Shown here: positions 62,624 to 64,000 of the stretch, one piece after another
Layout: every line of letters starts with the position of its first letter
Position numbering within the stretch: position 1 is the first letter of the stretch
Assembly (NCBI RefSeq): GCF_030929605.1
Contig: NZ_JAVFVS010000012.1
Location: 1 to 64,000, forward strand
Direction: 5' to 3'
Origin: Flavobacterium sp. LHD-80
Lineage (GTDB): Bacteria; Bacteroidota; Bacteroidia; Flavobacteriales; Flavobacteriaceae
DNA length: 64,000 nt
Notes under the pieces: generated by a model
The model's input: the letters and a program-made list of their open reading frames with translations, nothing else
Told to the model about the DNA's origin: nothing
The model's database searches: none
Made by a program: the position numbers and the translations under genes

Positions 62624-63313
62624 TTATACTGCTTTTGGGTCTAATGCAATAGCAGGACTCATAGTGCTTGTAAGGTGAATACCTTTAATGTATGTACCTT
62701 TAGCAGCAGTTGGTTTAAGTTTTATTAATGTTTGAATAATTTCGTGTGCGTTGTCAACAATTTGCTCAGCTCCAAAAGAAACTTTACCAATTCCTGCATG
62801 AACGATACCAGTTTTATCAACTTTAAAGTCAATTTTACCAGCTTTAACTTCTTGAACAGCTTTTGCAACATCCATAGTTACAGTACCTGTTTTAGGGTTT
62901 GGCATTAAACCTCTAGGTCCTAAAATACGACCTAATGGACCTAATTTACCCATAACAGCTGGCATAGTGATGATAACATCAACATCTGTCCAACCATCTT
63001 TAATTTTTTGAAGGTAATCGTCAAGACCAACGTGATCTGCTCCAGCCTCTCTTGCTTCAGCCTCTTTATCTGGAGTAACCAATGCTAATACTTTAACATC
63101 TTTTCCTGTTCCGTGAGGTAAAGTTACCACACCTCTTACCATTTGATTCGCTTTTCTTGGATCTACACCCAAACGAACTGCGATATCAACAGACTCATCA
63201 AATTTTGCAGAAGCAACAACTTTCAATAATGCCGCAGCATCTTTTAGAGAGTATAATTTGTTCTTTTCAATTTTTGAAGCAGCCTCTTTTTGCTTTTTTG
63301 TTAATTTTGCCAT
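62624..63313 (-). CDS. rplA: Ribosomal protein uL1
   Basis: 229 residues. MAKLTKKQKEAASKIEK at the start; the conserved RGVVTLPHGTGKDVKVLAL and LGPLGRILGPRGLMPNPKTGTV are hallmarks of L1. It binds the mobile stalk of 23S rRNA and usually represses its own rplK-rplA mRNA. It is 13 nt after rplK and 22 nt before rplJ, in one operon. Confidence 0.98.
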   Translation of the reverse strand: MAKLTKKQKEAASKIEKNKLYSLKDAAALLKVVASAKFDESVDIAVRLGVDPRKANQMVRGVVTLPHGTGKDVKVLALVTPDKEAEAREAGADHVGLDDYLQKIKDGWTDVDVIITMPAVMGKLGPLGRILGPRGLMPNPKTGTVTMDVAKAVQEVKAGKIDFKVDKTGIVHAGIGKVSFGAEQIVDNAHEIIQTLIKLKPTAAKGTYIKGIHLTSTMSPAIALDPKAV

Positions 63314-63326
63314 GTCTTTTTCTTAA

Positions 63327-63764
63327 TTAAAAAGGAGCATCTCCTGATACAGTTATACCCATAGATCTAGCTGTTCCAGCAACCATACTCATAGCTTTCT
63401 CAATTGTGAAAGCGTTTAAGTCAGGCATTTTGTCTTCAGCGATAGTTCTAATTTGTTCCCAAGTAACGCTAGCTACTTTTTTACGATTAGGCTCACCAGA
63501 ACCAGATTTTAGCTTTGCAGCTTCCATTAACTGAACTGCTGCTGGAGGAGTCTTAACAACAAAATCGAATGATTTGTCTTTGTACACAGTGATTTGCACT
63601 GGACAAATTTTGCCAGGTTTATCCTGAGTTCTAGCATTAAATTGCTTACAGAACTCCATGATGTTAACCCCAGCAGCTCCTAAAGCAGGTCCAACCGGTG
63701 GCGACGGGTTCGCAGCACCTCCCTTAACTTGTAGTTTAACTACCTTACTAATTTCTTTAGCCAT
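63327..63764 (-). CDS. rplK: Ribosomal protein uL11
   Basis: 145 residues from the ATG at 63764 (MAKEISKVVKLQVKGG); the nine extra residues of the longer frame would be unlike the family. GAANPSPPVGPALGAAGVNI is the typical N-terminal motif, and the C-terminal rRNA-binding domain ends ARSMGITVSGDAPF. The 66-nt gap to nusG has no clear terminator, so the genes run together. Confidence 0.98.
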   Translation of the reverse strand: MAKEISKVVKLQVKGGAANPSPPVGPALGAAGVNIMEFCKQFNARTQDKPGKICPVQITVYKDKSFDFVVKTPPAAVQLMEAAKLKSGSGEPNRKKVASVTWEQIRTIAEDKMPDLNAFTIEKAMSMVAGTARSMGITVSGDAPF

Positions 63765-63830
63765 TTTTAAAAAATTTAACACTGTAATCAATGGAAGCGA
63801 TTACAATGGTTTATTATAGTGTAACAAAAA

Positions 63831-64000
63831 TTATACTTTTTCTACTTGCATAAAACTTAATTCCAATGGAGTTTTTCTTCCGAAAATCTTAACCATAACT
63901 TCAAGTTTACGCTTTTCTTCATTAATTTTTTCAACCGTACCGTTAAAACCATTAAAAGGACCGTCGATCACTTTTACAGTTTCACCTAAGTTGAAAGGAA
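63831..64000 (-). CDS. nusG: Transcription termination/antitermination factor NusG, C-terminal part
   Basis: The last 56 codons are in the window; the gene continues beyond position 64000. The visible part reads PFNLGETVKVIDGPFNGFNG and then a basic strand ending MVKIFGRKTPLELSFMQVEKV. This is the KOW domain of NusG, which contacts Rho or S10. Its place just upstream of rplK is the standard order. Confidence 0.93.
   Translation of the reverse strand, partial: PFNLGETVKVIDGPFNGFNGTVEKINEEKRKLEVMVKIFGRKTPLELSFMQVEKV

Overview
The window is low-GC bacterial chromosome that looks like Flavobacterium or a close relative (Bacteroidota, Flavobacteriia). The reasons are promoter -7 boxes of the form TAnnTTTG, almost no Shine-Dalgarno sequences, XrtN exosortase, a DUF3467 gene after rpoC, Flavobacterium-like RpoB/RpoC, and many long inverted repeats between genes. 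No rRNA, tRNA, CRISPR array, transposase or phage gene was seen.

Layout. 0-3 kb: a flavin monooxygenase and a secreted polysaccharide deacetylase. 3.1-14.9 kb: a complete K+ uptake locus, consisting of an NtrC-type regulator, a small protein, a 27-residue membrane peptide, kdpF, kdpA, kdpB, kdpC, a porin, a KdpD sensor half without kinase, and a separate membrane histidine kinase. Most gaps in this locus hold a long inverted repeat. 15-24.5 kb: a PAP2 phosphatase, then a DNA damage cassette in which a LexA-like XRE-S24 repressor faces dinB. This is followed by a DnaE-type polymerase gene cut by an in-frame TAA, an exonuclease/GIY-YIG fusion, an AlkB homologue and DUF1810. 24.6-31.6 kb: an amino acid permease, a C10 cysteine protease and a run of small lipoproteins and hypothetical proteins. 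Four successive transcription units here share one promoter architecture: a TTACG-N6-CGTAA box exactly 21 nt before the -7 box. 32-37 kb: a histidine kinase with an overlapping single-domain receiver, a LysM-NlpC/P60 hydrolase and a kelch protein. 36.8-42 kb: two different aconitases. 42.4-46.2 kb: exosortase N with its dedicated VIT-domain substrate. 46.2-52.4 kb: a MoxR ATPase, a SurA-like isomerase, a lipoprotein alpha-amylase resembling archaeal GH13_7 enzymes, and prfC. 52.6-64 kb (minus strand): the ribosomal/RNA polymerase cluster nusG (partial)-rplK-rplA-rplJ-rplL-rpoB-rpoC-DUF3467.

The items most worth following up are the shared activator-type promoter of the 26-31 kb units, the S24 repressor/dinB module with its interrupted polymerase, and the Kdp locus. 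In the Kdp locus KdpD is split, the regulator is of the sigma-54 type, and an extra micropeptide precedes kdpF. All functional calls are from reading the sequence; no database search was run.
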